Below are positions 45,801 to 56,409 of a stretch of 64,000 nt of DNA, one piece after another. Positions within the stretch are counted from its first letter, which is position 1. Every line of letters starts with the position of its first letter. A model generated the notes under the pieces. It was not told where the DNA came from. It worked only from the letters and a program-made list of their open reading frames with translations, and did no database searches. Source of the DNA: Phellopilus nigrolimitatus (lineage: Eukaryota; Basidiomycota; Agaricomycetes; Hymenochaetales; Hymenochaetaceae); contig JAJOHG010000077.1 of NCBI GenBank assembly GCA_021029095.1, positions 1 to 64,000 on the forward strand, given 5' to 3'. A program made the translations under genes and the position numbers.

Positions 45801-46065
45801 TCATCCGCTTCAAGAAGCAACTCTTCTGCGCCTTCGTGGTCTGCTGCCCATGTTGGCACGGGCATGGTTCGTCAAGAAAGGATTTTGGATGGCTCGCGAA
45901 TAACGAAACGATACGTGCTTGGCGGCCACGCTTAGGTAAGCTCGTTTTAAAGTAATTGGATTCCTCTGGGACATTAATAGACATGAACTTCGAGGCTTTG
46001 TTTGTATTTGCTTGGATTCCTGTGAGACTTTTCCAGCGCGCCTTCGTCTTCTCCCTCTTCAACAT
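42837..46065 (-). CDS. Multi-exon acidic protein, cargo of the KDZ transposon; function unknown
   Basis: Read on the minus strand from ATG at 46065. The first part encodes LPKRGRQARIVSLFASHPKS, then FFDRFFNTFLERYPPSSMIF and, after an intron, RIRQWYYNKHRVRRTQTVLD, reminiscent of a homeodomain-like helix set. A middle region (45520-45000) is charged. A long acidic tract of E/D/K (about 44345-44250) is followed by RPAKKRARLTSYEKNRLL and basic sequence suited to nuclear import. C-terminal exons encode WITKAVPGLWSLLVGD (43390-43330) and QWTRWWISMQPEW with GGGNGIFLVVLSLSWWA (43100-42940), stop at 42837. Similar layouts recur in agaricomycete hypothetical proteins. A frame change near 45875 may mean a missing base or that translation starts at MPVPTWAADHEG. 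Its start lies 190 bases from that of the divergent gene at 46256. Confidence 0.55.
43690..44035 (-). repeat. Duplicated exon-intron segment in the acidic-protein gene
   Basis: About 150 bases at 43705-43860 and 43885-44035 are similar. Both contain a stretch encoding TLT(S/A)(N/D)SLD(A/T)MELD and the same intron donor surroundings (GTGAGAGTTCT on the plus strand). One exon seems to have been copied in tandem; whether both are spliced in is unknown. Confidence 0.6.
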
Positions 46066-46255
46066 TGCTTGCCCCAGACCACGAGCTGGTCGCGTCGTTT
46101 GAACAGCTGGTACGTTTCTCCCCTCTTTTTCTCAGGTGCTGAACTCATAACAGCTCATATTTGTTCTAGGAAGTTTAATTTCTAGCCGTAAAGACAGGTA
46201 AGCACAGTTCTTTGAATACAAACGATTGACACGCTGATATCGCGTTCTCAAAGTT

Positions 46256-47461
46256 ATGGTGACCAAGCGTGAAGAGGACGATGCCGCCGATGCCACCGAT
46301 GCAGGAATGAGCGCTGCAACAACGTTCGCCTCGGAGTCCTCTGCGTCCAGGGCACCCGCAGCGCTCGTCGTCGGGAGCAACGAGAGCCTGAGAGCGACGG
46401 CGCCCCAAGCGGCTAGGGCGGCTCGGGGCAACGGAACCGATATCGTGGTTCTTCTCGTTGATTTGATCGAAGGTCTCTCGGCATTGGGCACTTGCGTTCT
46501 TCGGGTCACAGTCCAGGTCATCCATCAGCTCGCGGCGAGGTTTTCTCGGAGGCTCGACTATTCGGAGGAGGCACACGATCGCGAAACCTCGTCGCCGCTG
46601 GAGGTAAATGTCGGAAATACCGGTCTTATATCCTCAAGCGCGCTCTCCGACACTGTCTCCTTCGAAACGGCCCCTTCCGCTCCGCTCTCGCAAGATGCAC
46701 CGCCGCAGGAGAGCGTCGTTCCATCGCCGCAAGAGATCCCCGTTCCACCGCCACAGCCGATCATCATCTTCCCGTCCGCGGATCAGGTCCTCCTTCCGGC
46801 TTACTCCACGCCTGGCCGAAAAGTCTACGCCGTCCTCAAAGGCCTTCGCGTTGGTGTTTTTTATAGGTGGTAAGTTCTCAAATTGTTTTGACTTTGTCCT
46901 TATGCTTAACTTTCATTCTTTATAAACGCTATAGGATCGAGGCTGGATATTACACAAAGGGTGTGCCAGGATCTTCAGTACGTAGCTTCGATATTCTTCG
47001 GGCCGCTGTCGAAGAGTTCGAGAACGCTCGGCTCAGCGGAATGGTACGTCTTTTGCCTGATGTTCACGGTCGGCTTCGCGGAGAAAGGGTCCTGCCGGAT
47101 GCTCACCCTGCCATCCTCGCGCCATTCAACCAAATGTCCAAATGGTACTGCGTTACGGCCGCGATTCGTATTGGCGTCTTCTCGCGATGGTAAGTTGTTA
47201 TATTGAAATACAATTAATTTAAAGCAAAACTCATGCAAGTACATTAGGACGGAAGTCAATCACTATGTCGACCAGGATAGGGCAGCTATCTATCAAAGTT
47301 TTGACACGTACGAGGAAGCACAGAACGAGTTCAAGCTCGCGTACGATTACGGCCTCGTCGAGTTGCACCCTGACATCAATAACAAGTTGTTTACTGTAAG
47401 TGCTTTCGTCTTTATGAAGTGTTCTAAGCTCATATCATTGCCTTAAAAGCCCTTCGCTTAG
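46256..47461 (+). CDS. Protein with two RNase H1-type hybrid-binding domains, KDZ cargo
   Basis: Four exons: 46256-46869, about 46936-47189, about 47248-47396 and 47450-47461 (stop TAG), all GT-AG. The first 180 residues are low-complexity apart from an amphipathic segment near LLVDLIEGLSALGT. The first domain spans VYAVLKGLRVGVFYRW, IEAGYYTKGVPGSSVRSF and a helix AAVEEFENARL. The second spans WYCVTAAIRIGVFSRW, TEVNHYVDQDRAAIYQSF and EEAQNEFKLAYDYG. This is the pattern of the RNase H1 N-terminal domain, which grips RNA-DNA hybrids or dsRNA. No RNase H catalytic domain follows. It may bind nucleic acid for the transposon. No defect seen; expression unknown. Confidence 0.7.
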
Positions 47462-49324
47462 GCAAAAAAAAAACGAATTCTGCGAATCAAGCGAGTCGTA
47501 TACCCGCTCTGACATGAATGGCCGTTGCGTTTTACTGTCCCTGTTCGAGTTTTCCTGTTTAAATGTTTTTTGTATATTGTGAAATACACGCTTTTGAGAC
47601 AAGTTACAGCGAAGCCAGAAGAATTGACTGCACGCGAACATGTAGCAACGGGTACCACATTTCCAACTCCCAAAGCGCATGGAAACTACGCGCTCGAATA
47701 GACATACACATCTCTCGCTATAGCTTGTTTGCCAATTTCCGCCAGAAGTTCATCTTAGAAGTACACCTGGAATGACGATGACAATTCTATGAGCTGGGTT
47801 CAGTGGTGATCCCGTCAGTTGTCTTTTCATTCCTGAGTAAACCCAGCAGCTGTCGCAAAACAGCATCGTCTACTAGATCTCATTGCGTCCGCATCAGAAA
47901 CGTATCGGTGGGAGATAGCGGTGGGTAGGTATTGGGGAGTACAATGATGTCCTTAAAAGCAATTGGTGTGTTTGCCAGATAACCCAGGGAAGAGAATTGA
48001 ATATATCTAGAATTAATTGACATTTGAATAAAGACAGTATCAGTAGAGTAGTTTGCGGTACATAGTTTGTGGTACAAACATTAAGGATATAAGAAAAGGC
48101 GAAGAGAGAGCGAATGTTGTCGAATTGACATCGAAGTGAAGTAACGCGCTTCAGAGCAACACCTTAATGTATGAACTCTACAATTCGTCTTCGACACGCT
48201 TGTTTAGTTGTCTGTAACTTTCTTCAGTCGGTTCAGACTTGACCTTGAGGTCCTTTTGTTGCGCCTCAATATTCTTGTGGCCGACATTATTGCTCAAGAG
48301 TTGTCTTGAGTTCCGATTCATGTTATCATGCAATGCAGATCTGAGTCGAATATATCTTACACTCAAACATTCTCGACATTTCTCTATTCTAGGAATATAG
48401 TCTCTAAGAAAACTAATGCATTCAAAAGCTGAAACGACATCCCTATCTTCTCTGCGTTATGCTCCCTGCGGATCTGTCCATACGGATAGTGAAGTTAGAA
48501 TCTTGTGTTCTTCTGCTGCCTCTCGATGTTTCCGAAACAATATATCATGTACTTTGAATACTGGAGTTCTGGCTCGATAGACTGGAGCAGCCTTACGGCC
48601 AAAGGCAACATACAACTTGCTGAAAGACCTTTGATATCACAACGAAGAGGCGAAGCTGGAGGATGGAAGCACATGTGTTGGGTGACAAGTATGCATGTGC
48701 TGATCGGTAGACCGAGATGAACGGGCATGCTAAAACTGATTGATTATACAGGAAGTACTACATACGAAAGAGTAAGGAAACACACGACTCTCTGAAAGAC
48801 CTTCGGTATTACAACGAGATCGAAGCTGGAGGGTGGAAGCACATGAGTTGGGTGACAAGTATGCATGTGCTGATTGGTAGACCGAGATGAACGGGCGTGC
48901 TGAAATTGATCAATTATACAGGAGGTACTACATACGAAAGAACACATTGGCGTGTCTATTGACGTCACTACAGTGGAAATGAGTATAAGCCGCTGGCCGC
49001 GTTTTAAGGACCTGCACTCTCGTGCGGAGACACACCTTTTTTGCCTTGCCTTGAGTTTGTGATTTTGGGTCATGCTGTTCTATACGCGCAGTAAAAAAAT
49101 TAAAACAGTAAATAGATGAACAAAAGCTCACAGGAAAGAATCACCTCGAGCCCGATGAGTGAATATGAGGAACTTCGACGACGACGTCAATAGTCGGAGC
49201 TTCGATCGATGATCGTCGCTTCCTAGAGTGATCGACTCGCTTTTTCTTCTTCTTGTGACACGCTTTTTGCACTAACTACGTGTCCCGCTATAAAGTGAGT
49301 AGGCCCCTGCTCTCCATCTGCAAA
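47462..49324. other. Spacer between cargo and transposase, no gene
   Basis: About 1.9 kb without a supported gene. AT-rich in the first part. It contains the tandem duplication at 48614-48947 and probably the promoter of the KDZ transposase near its right end. Confidence 0.5.
48614..48947. repeat. Tandem duplication, two units of about 155-175 bases
   Basis: The unit beginning GCTGAAAGACC/TCTGAAAGACC at about 48618 is repeated at about 48792, sharing GACAAGTATGCATGTGCTGA, AGACCGAGATGAACGGGC and TACTACATACGAAAGA. The second copy lacks about 20 bases at its end. Noncoding. Confidence 0.8.
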
Positions 49325-52300
49325 ATGCTGAAACGCAAGAAAGGCGACTCTAGCCCGCGCCTCACAGAGTTTGTCTTGTCCTCTGAAAGCGAGTGCTCTG
49401 TCAGCGATGAGGAAAACGAGGTGTCAACGGCACACTTCGCGTCGCTGACCGAGACAAGCCGTGGACTTGGATCAGTCAGCACATTCCTCGACGATGTTGT
49501 TCCCTGCGGCCGACCTTCATCTCCAATCAACTACGAGTTCACCGCCGACACAGATGATCCGGACCTCTTCCCCGGTGATACCAACACTGGTGTAAACGAT
49601 GGCGACGACAACCAATTTGCCCCCAACAACGCTGACGACGACGTCAATGACGAATGGCTGGACAAAGAGGTGTATGAAAAAGTGAAAAGGGAGCGGGTAA
49701 GTATTCTTTAATTTTATTGTGACCGCCGTTGATTCAACTGCCGACTCCTAGGTGAAGGAGCTCACGAAGTGGCTTCCACTTCGACAGGAGTATCTCGATG
49801 AATTGATTCGCCACGATGGACGTGGCGAATTTGCTAGTGGCGAAGACAAATGTCCCGCGTGCGCTTCTGCGAGTATCACACACCGCTGTCTCGACTGTTT
49901 CGGATTTCCCGTGTCCTGCAAAAATTGTCTTCTCGTGGCTCATCGATCTCTCCCTCTTCACGCGATCGAGGTACGTTTGCCAGCGAACTATCATCGAAAC
50001 TATTTATTAACAGAAAACCTTAAAGAAATGGAATGGATCGTTTTGGGAGAAAGACGCCCTCCGCATGCTCGGACTGACCGTCGAACTCAATCATCGCGAT
50101 GGCCCGTGCAAGAACCCCGCCGCTCCTTTTGATATGGTCGTTATCCACGTAAACGGCTTTCACGTCGTGAGCATCCGCTTTTGCGGCTGTAAGACGAACT
50201 CGGGAGATTGGCAAAGGCGCAAACAAACTTTGCGCGCTCGCTGGTTTCCCGCTTCTCAAGACAACCCGAGCTCCGTTTTCACCTTCGAAACTCTGGACCT
50301 TTTCCATGAGCTCACGCTACAAGGAAAAGTGTCCGCGCATGATTTCTATGTAGGCCTTATGAATCGAAGTGATAACACCGGAGTCAGAGGCTATCCGGTA
50401 AGTTCTTTGCTCTAATACCTTCAGATAAAGTCCTGATGACCCTGTAGAAAAGATATGACGAATTCCTCCGGGTCACGCGGATGTATCGACATCTGATATT
50501 GGTGAAGCGTGCGGGCCGTGGGCACGATCCTGAGGGCGTCGATGCGACTCGTCCAGGTCAATTGGCTCTTGAATGTCCAGCCTGTCCTCACCCGGGGAAA
50601 AATCTCCCTAACGAATGGGTTAATTCAGATCAACCGTACGTCTATTTTGATTGATACTGTGTTCACTTCGTGACTAACAAAACAAATTTATACAAGATGG
50701 CTATACCGGCTGGTTCTCGCTATCGATGCTAACTTCAGGTTGAAAATGAAGGATCGTGGCGCGAAGGATCTCGAGCTAGGGCCGGGATGGGCCTATTTTG
50801 TCGAAGACAAAGCTTATAAAGAAGAAGTGGTGAAACATCCTGCGAAAATTGAGGTACGTTCGCAACTGCGATATACATATACACTCTAACTCAACTATTT
50901 TGCAGCGGAATTCATGTGACTCGACCTTTCAAGCGATTGAACGCGCGACATCGCGCGTAAATGATGGATACTCAGTCACTGGTGTCGGCTCGATTATTTG
51001 TGCTCGTAATGGACTCGTTCGACCGAATGGCGTCGCTGATCTTCAGAAGGGCGAACGGTACACTACGCTGCATCCTTTCCACTGCGGCTACTAATTTTCT
51101 TTTATCAATATATATTAGTTACGCGAACATGGACTATATTTTTCTTGCAAGTATTATTGGCATCTTCGTCAATTGGCTGCTCGTCTCGTATGACATCTCA
51201 TGCCAATGGATCAAGAACCTCTCGAGCCGCGTCTCTGAATACCCTCCCGATATGCAGGAGTCCTATCGGCACGTCGTACTCACTTCGGTCGTTCCGAAAT
51301 TTCATCTCAATGCACACGGGAAGGCCTGTCAAGGACCATTCTCCCTAAATTTTTTGAAATGGTCTGCGCGAACGGATGGTGAAGGGATTGAACGCGGTTG
51401 GTCTCATATAAACCCTGTCGCGACAAGCACTCGAGAGATGGGCCCAGGTTTTCGGCACGACACGATAGATGACCATTGGTCGGCTTGGAACTGGCACAAG
51501 ATAACAGGACTTGGTAAGATTTCTATTTATTACTTTTTATCCATCTCTAACGCGCTCGCAGGCGCACTCTTATTTCGGAAGCTCAAGGAAGCCGTTGAGG
51601 AGTCGAACGTTTATCGAAAGCAACATAACAACTTCACGGCGACCTTCAAAACGTCGGAAATTCACGAATGGCAGAAGATGGTCGACTCTTGGCAAAACGA
51701 CCCGCATAATCTACCAAATCCCTATGCCGAGCCTGCTGTTGGTACGCTTGGTTTCATTATCTCCCTCCTCCCGCACGCACTAACTAGCTGAGTGTTCTTA
51801 GAGCAATCAACAGCGAAAGTACGACTCGAACTCGCGAAGGAAGAGTCCTCAATAGCTCAGAGCGGAATATCGCTTGTGCACGAAATGTCGCCAAGCGCAT
51901 TAATTGTACGAGCGCTCGAACTCGAGGATCAAAGGTGAGTTTCGCCAGACTACAATCGCAAAAGTATCTTATTAATAATTGTAATGTACCTTATAAATAA
52001 TTGTAATAGTCGATCTTATGTTGCTCTTGTGCGAGCTTGCAAGACACGGCCACAACCAAACCAAGCCGCTATGCTAGAGGAACGGCGTACGGCTCTCATT
52101 CGCAAGGTACAGAAGTGGAGAGCTATTCAACTTATCTACATGCCGACCGTCGCTAGCCTGCTTTCTTTGGGCGAGTCTCCTCATGACCCGTCGCTGTCCA
52201 TTCCAGCTATCGACAACGCCCCAATAATTGACCCTTTCATTCCTCCGCTCCTTCTGCCGTCTAGTCTCCCCATCTCGATTCGTCAGTCCCTTACACCAAG

Positions 52301-53283
52301 GCTTGATCTGGTTGCGAAGGAGACGCGTCTGCGGGTTGCTCAGGCTGAGGATGCCCTCGCGGAGCTACGGCGCTTACTCAAAATTCGGGCTACGTCGATT
52401 CAATTCAAAAAAACCAACATGGTCGGCCAGCGAGCGCAGACGCGGGCGCGCTCTGTTTTAACTTTGTTTCAAGAAAAAATCGACCGCGTCGCAAATCGCT
52501 ATCGCGCGGCGCAAGCAGCGCTCGTCTCTCTGGGTCCGGAAGAGAAACAATGGGACAAGCGTTTTCCGACGCTCGATGCGAACGACGTCCGCGGACCAGG
52601 TAAAGAGAGCGATGACGCCCCCCGTCACAAGAGAAAGAAGGCGACCGCGAATGCGAAGGAAAGCGAAGGCCGGAGAGTACTTTCGTGGATATGGACTTCA
52701 GAGACTGCATCAAAGGATGATTGCTCAGATGATGAGCTCGTCTTGCGTACGTATACTAAGCTCTTCTATCTAGACTTTCAATTAATCATCAATAATAGTT
52801 ATGCGCTGTGAGTGGGCGAGATCACAGGCACGAGCCGAACGATGGGAGGAGGAGAAAGTCCTTCTCATGGAGGAAATGCGACGGACGCTTGCCTACTCCG
52901 ATTGGAAGGCTACGTGGTGGCGCGGTCAGGAGGCTCTTCGCGACAATGAGCATCTGCGTGCGGACATTCGGGACGGTCTGCGCGCTTATGCTCAGAAACA
53001 GGCCGACATGTGGGGGCGACTTGCAGTTTCATTTGCAGCGCGCTGGTACAAGCTTCTGGTATCTAATGGTCTTGAGACTGACTGGCCAGAACGGTATCGC
53101 ATCGCAGCCGTCGATGCTTCATTGAAGACGCCAAATAAGAAATTCCGCGGGCGTCTGCGTGAAGAACATCTAGCTCAAGAAAGGGAAGCTGTCGATGATC
53201 CCGAAATTTCTCAGCAGGCTGTAGATGTAGACGAAGATTCCGATGGAGAGGGTTCAATTATCGAATCCACTAGTTACACTTAG
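49325..53283 (+). CDS. KDZ-type transposase with CxC2-like cysteine cluster
   Basis: The first ATG with good frame is at 49325. I read 11 exons, all GT-AG: 49325-49696, 49752-49970, 50026-50397, 50448-50634, 50697-50851, about 50907-51058, 51119-51513, 51562-51740, 51802-51934, about 52009-52746, 52799-53283 (stop). An acidic N-terminus is followed by the cysteine cluster CPACASASITHRCLDC and CKNCLLVAHRSLPLHAIE, then WNGSFW and FYVGLMNRSDNTG. The RNase H-like catalytic region has LAIDANFRLKMKD, VSYDISCQWIKN and ARTDGEGIERGW. The C-terminal third is helical and charged, with EWARSQARAERWEEE. Length, order and motifs fit a complete KDZ transposase. I see no stop or frameshift, so it may be active. 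Confidence 0.85.
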
Positions 53284-53574
53284 ATTATACTCGTCTTTTT
53301 TTTTGTATCATTACGCTTTTCTGAATGGGATCAACCCGTGCTTCGGTGCAGATCCCTTCCCTTTCGGTCGATCGCCGGTCGATCGCCGTCCAAATCGGGG
53401 TTTTTTTTTCCTTTCTCATGCTGCCTTTGCCAGCTGGCAACGTCGTGTCCGTTCGTTCTCGTTCCTTCCTCCTTCCCTTTCTTTTGTCGTTTGTAGCTGC
53501 GTGCAGCAGCGCTGAAACTTTGTATTGTTATCTAATCTCATTGTGATTACTTTTCGGGTCTGGATCACGCAGTA

Positions 53575-53640
53575 AGTGGGCTGCGTCGTGCTGACGGCCA
53601 CGTCGCCGTGCCCGCATCCCCGCCATCAACACAGATGTCC
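53575..53640 (+). pseudogene. Short piece resembling part of the eIF4G copy
   Basis: The DNA here, with a core encoding HVAVPASPPST on the plus strand, matches the reverse complement of about 40320-40380 in the eIF4G pseudogene (VAVPASPPSTTF). The match is short but distinctive and places another eIF4G scrap inside the KDZ right end. Confidence 0.4.
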
Positions 53641-53696
53641 CCGTGCGGGCCCAGCGTCCCGACCTCTTGTGAGTAGGAAATCCTGTATCTGCAGGC

Positions 53697-53890
53697 GTGA
53701 TGGCCCAGCCCATGTATAACTACCCTTTCCAGAGCCAGGTACAACAGCCTCCTCAGTTCGTGCAGTCCATGCAGACTATGTACTCCACGCACTTCACACT
53801 CCCATCCCCTTCTTCACCCGCCATCTCGCCCTCTCGCGCTGCCCCTCCCGCGCTTTTGCAGCCGCCGCCATTTTTTGTGCAGGCGTCTCG
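53697..53890 (+). repeat. Right copy of the Q/P-rich inverted piece, start-codon bearing
   Basis: Encodes MAQPMYNYPFQSQVQQPPQF, then VQSMQTMYSTHFTLPSP and LQPPPFFVQ. It looks like the first exon of a Q/P-rich RNA-binding-type protein. The inverted counterpart is at 42340-42500. It may derive from the Nrd1-like gene that also left fragments at 56400-57885, but I cannot prove that. Confidence 0.5.
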
Positions 53891-54440
53891 CGCGCACGCG
53901 CATGCGTGCGACGGCTAGGCCTCCTCGCGCGCGTGCGACTGCGTGCAACGGCTGGCCCTCGCGCGTGGGATAGCTAGGCCTCGTGCGTGGGACGGCTGGG
54001 TCACCTCGTGCGCGCGCGAGGGCGTGCGACAGCTGGGCCGCTTCGCGCGCGCGAGGGCGTGCGATGGCTGGGCTGCCTCGCGCGCGTGCGAAGGCGTGCA
54101 AGGGGTGGGCCCCCACTTTCGTGCGTGCGAGGGCTGGCCCCTCGCGCACGTGTGGGGCTGGGCCTTTCGCACGACAGCTAGGCCCCCTCACACGCAATGG
54201 TGATTTTCGTGCCCGATGTCGATGAGCATGGCACGGACGCGCGCGTACTCTAGTGTGCGCATGGCCGATCCCCGTCTCGTGCGCGGGCACGCACAGCCAG
54301 TCCCCCCTCGCGCACGCGCGCCGTACTTTCCATGTGCGCTTGAGTGCATGCAATGGTCAGCCGGCCCACGCGCTCGAGTGGCAAGGGCGGGCGGGGTAGA
54401 CGGAAAAGGCGAGACGTGATAGAGATGCGCACGTGCGCTG
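53891..54440. repeat. GC-rich degenerate tandem repeats in the KDZ right end
   Basis: Irregular copies of a unit like GCGCGCGAGGGCGTGCGAYGGCTGGGC run from about 53900 to 54200, then similar words to 54420. All frames are arginine- and alanine-rich without domain features. Not coding. Confidence 0.65.
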
Positions 54441-54890
54441 CCGCTTTTTTTTTTTTTGTTATTATTGTTCTTAGTACCAATTCAATAAAATTCAACCCCC
54501 CAGTTGGTGTCTCAAATTAAAAGCCCAAAGTCTGAAAAAAAATAATGTCCATTAATAAATGCATAATGTGAAAAAAAAATTGAGCTGATTTGCTGCAGGA
54601 GTAGCGGAGCCGAACATCGGGATGATGAACAAGGGGGCGGGCCGCAGCGAGCGGGAGGGGTGCGGAAGTGCGCCGTCGGCACGCTACGAGAGGGATCTAA
54701 CTTTCTTATGTAAGAAGCATACCTGCCGGCAGCAACCAGGTGTGGGCTTACACATCACTCTCCGGCACTTCGGCATTATCTAAAATCAACCCAGTCCCAT
54801 CACTCGTCATCATCTCCACCAGGTCTACCCTTATTAGGAAGGGATTTAGATCAGTCACGGTTGGTCACCAGGTTGTTTTTAGCAACATAG

Positions 54891-54963
54891 CTACTACAGG
54901 GCACTGTAGTACTGTCCATCCCTTGTAACTACAGGCCAAAGTACTACAGGGGGTGGTTGGTAC
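54891..54963 (-). repeat. Right terminal inverted repeat of the KDZ transposon
   Basis: Starts CTACTACAGGGCACTGTAGT and ends TGGTTGGTAC; it is the inverted partner of 41394-41465. It sits where the eIF4G reading changes from MQPQTPVPT to unrelated sequence. Confidence 0.75.
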
Positions 54964-55793
54964 AGGTGTCTGTGGTTGCATTCCCGAAACAGGTATTGGC
55001 TGGTGTTGGTTGTGATGGTAAGGTTGATGTGGCGGCGGGCCAAGGCGAGGGGAGGGCATCCCGGTAGCGATTGTCCCGGGAGGGCTATTCGCGACAGGCG
55101 GTCTGTTCGCTGCACCGTTCGGCATCTGACGCGGGAACGAAGGTGAGCGCGGACCGCCGCCAACATTTTGATTGCGCATTGCCTGCGGCACGAAGGGCTG
55201 CGGGGGCTATAGGACCCTTGCAGCGGCTGAGCGTGAGCATGTGGAAGCCCGTGAGGTCCTGGGCCAGCGGGTCCGGACGCATTTTGGGATGCGGTGGTCG
55301 ACTCGCAGGCGATAAGGTGCTGGAGCGCATCGGCGGCAACGCAATACACTCGAGAAAAAGCAAAGGTTACGGGAGAAGAGGTTTTTGTGCTACTTCCTCC
55401 GCCACGGAAGAAAATAGAAACGTCGACCTTAGTCCTGAGCGGCATTGTGGCGGATCTAGTGGGAGCGGTCGAAGCCGCTGACGATGTTGAGGCTGTGGAA
55501 GAGATCGAAGAAACAAGAGTCAGTGAAGACTTTCCGTTGAGATGATTCCTTTTTGTCGCCTCTGTCGAGCCAAAGGACCGCATAGCCCGCGATTCGGATT
55601 TCGCAGCAGGCGGAGCTTGGGTCGACAAGAGTTTGTCGCTAATGGTGCCGTTCACCCTTCCGAAACTCATCGGATTTGCTGCAAGAAAGTGGGTCAGAGG
55701 TGCGAAGATAGTGGAAAAAGCTGAAAGGGCGTACCCGTCTTGGCCGGGGGAACACTGCCCCTCGGTCCACTTGCGATCCCAACACGATTGCAT
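54964..55793 (-). pseudogene. eIF4G pseudogene, N-terminal part
   Basis: Minus-strand frames include PAAKSESRAMRSFGS (near 55600), KVDVSIFFRGGGSSTK (near 55415), GGPRSPSFPRQMPNGAANRP (near 55150) and QHQPIPVSGMQPQTPVP (near 54980). This is the typical N-terminal order of basidiomycete eIF4G, with an RFG/RSFGS-like motif, a VDV-SLFRG motif and a disordered P/Q-rich region. At least two frame changes are needed to read it. It continues, after the inserted KDZ element, at 41393 with PQMQPVPLATGYY. Upstream of 55793 the sequence is not recognised. Confidence 0.7.
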
Positions 55794-55859
55794 TTCCGAA
55801 TTGCGAGTCGGAGCGATGGGTGCTGGAGACTGAAGCGAGGAGAGGAGGAGGCGGGTTGG

Positions 55860-56400
55860 GCCCTTAGTTCAAGCCGATTTTTGTGGGAGAGGCGCGGGCT
55901 TTGCTACACACGTTGATAAACCCTTGTTTATTCTGCCGCACGTCGATTGAGAACAAAAATCACAAACAATCCAAGGTAGATCGCTCACGGACTACTGAGT
56001 GGGATCGGTTTGAAAGAAAAGATCCGTTGTCGGTTTTTTGAGCTTGTTGGAGGATGTCCTGTGCTTGCGTGGTCGTGAGCTAGCTGGCGTGCACGTTCAT
56101 GCTCATCAAATTTTGGTGAAGTCCGTTTTCCCACACCGCAATGTGCGTCCATTCACACAGTGTGATGTGACAAGTGTAACTCATGATCATTTTCATTGCC
56201 ACGTCACTTTGTCTTTTCACCGCCATCATCCCCCTTATATTTGTTTCCTCGCTATATTTCTTCTGACCCATCTCTGCGCGGCTGAGGGGCGACCAATTAG
56301 GAGCCCGCCGCGCGAGTGGGGTGGTGTGCTGCGCTGTTATGCTTCCTTGGGATGTCCTGGGGGGGCGATGGCCTGCATGCTTTTTTATTCCCTTCGCTTT
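55860..56400. other. Gene-free stretch between eIF4G and Nrd1-like fragments
   Basis: No supported coding signal. The long open frames on both strands lack motifs. It may hold the promoter or 5' leader of the captured Nrd1-like gene. Confidence 0.4.
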
Positions 56401-56409
56401 TTCACCCTT

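Larger units (their letters stand above)
41394..54963. mobile_element. KDZ transposon with cargo, inserted in the eIF4G copy
   Basis: Terminal inverted repeats of about 72 bases lie at 41394-41465 and 54891-54963; both begin GTACCAACCA when read inward and share the inner CAGTACTACAGT-CCCTGTAGTAG. Longer diverged inverted homology follows: 41589-41630 against 54651-54611 (CATCATCCCGATG core), a T-rich patch, then a proline-rich piece at 42340-42500 against 53697-53890. The two halves of one eIF4G copy flank the element in the right order and strand, which fixes the boundaries independently. The interior has an intact-looking KDZ transposase, a hybrid-binding-domain gene and an acidic-protein gene. 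Target duplication is unclear; CCACAGAC/CCACAGAT a few bases outside the tips is a candidate. Confidence 0.75.

Noticed and set aside
49280..49324. Earlier start for the KDZ transposase at 49280
   Set aside because: The codon there is GTG; the first in-frame ATG is at 49325, which suits a nuclear fungal gene.
53814..54353. Minus-strand open frame of 179 codons
   Set aside because: It arises from GC-rich tandem repeats; composition is Arg/Ala/His-rich and all frames are open.
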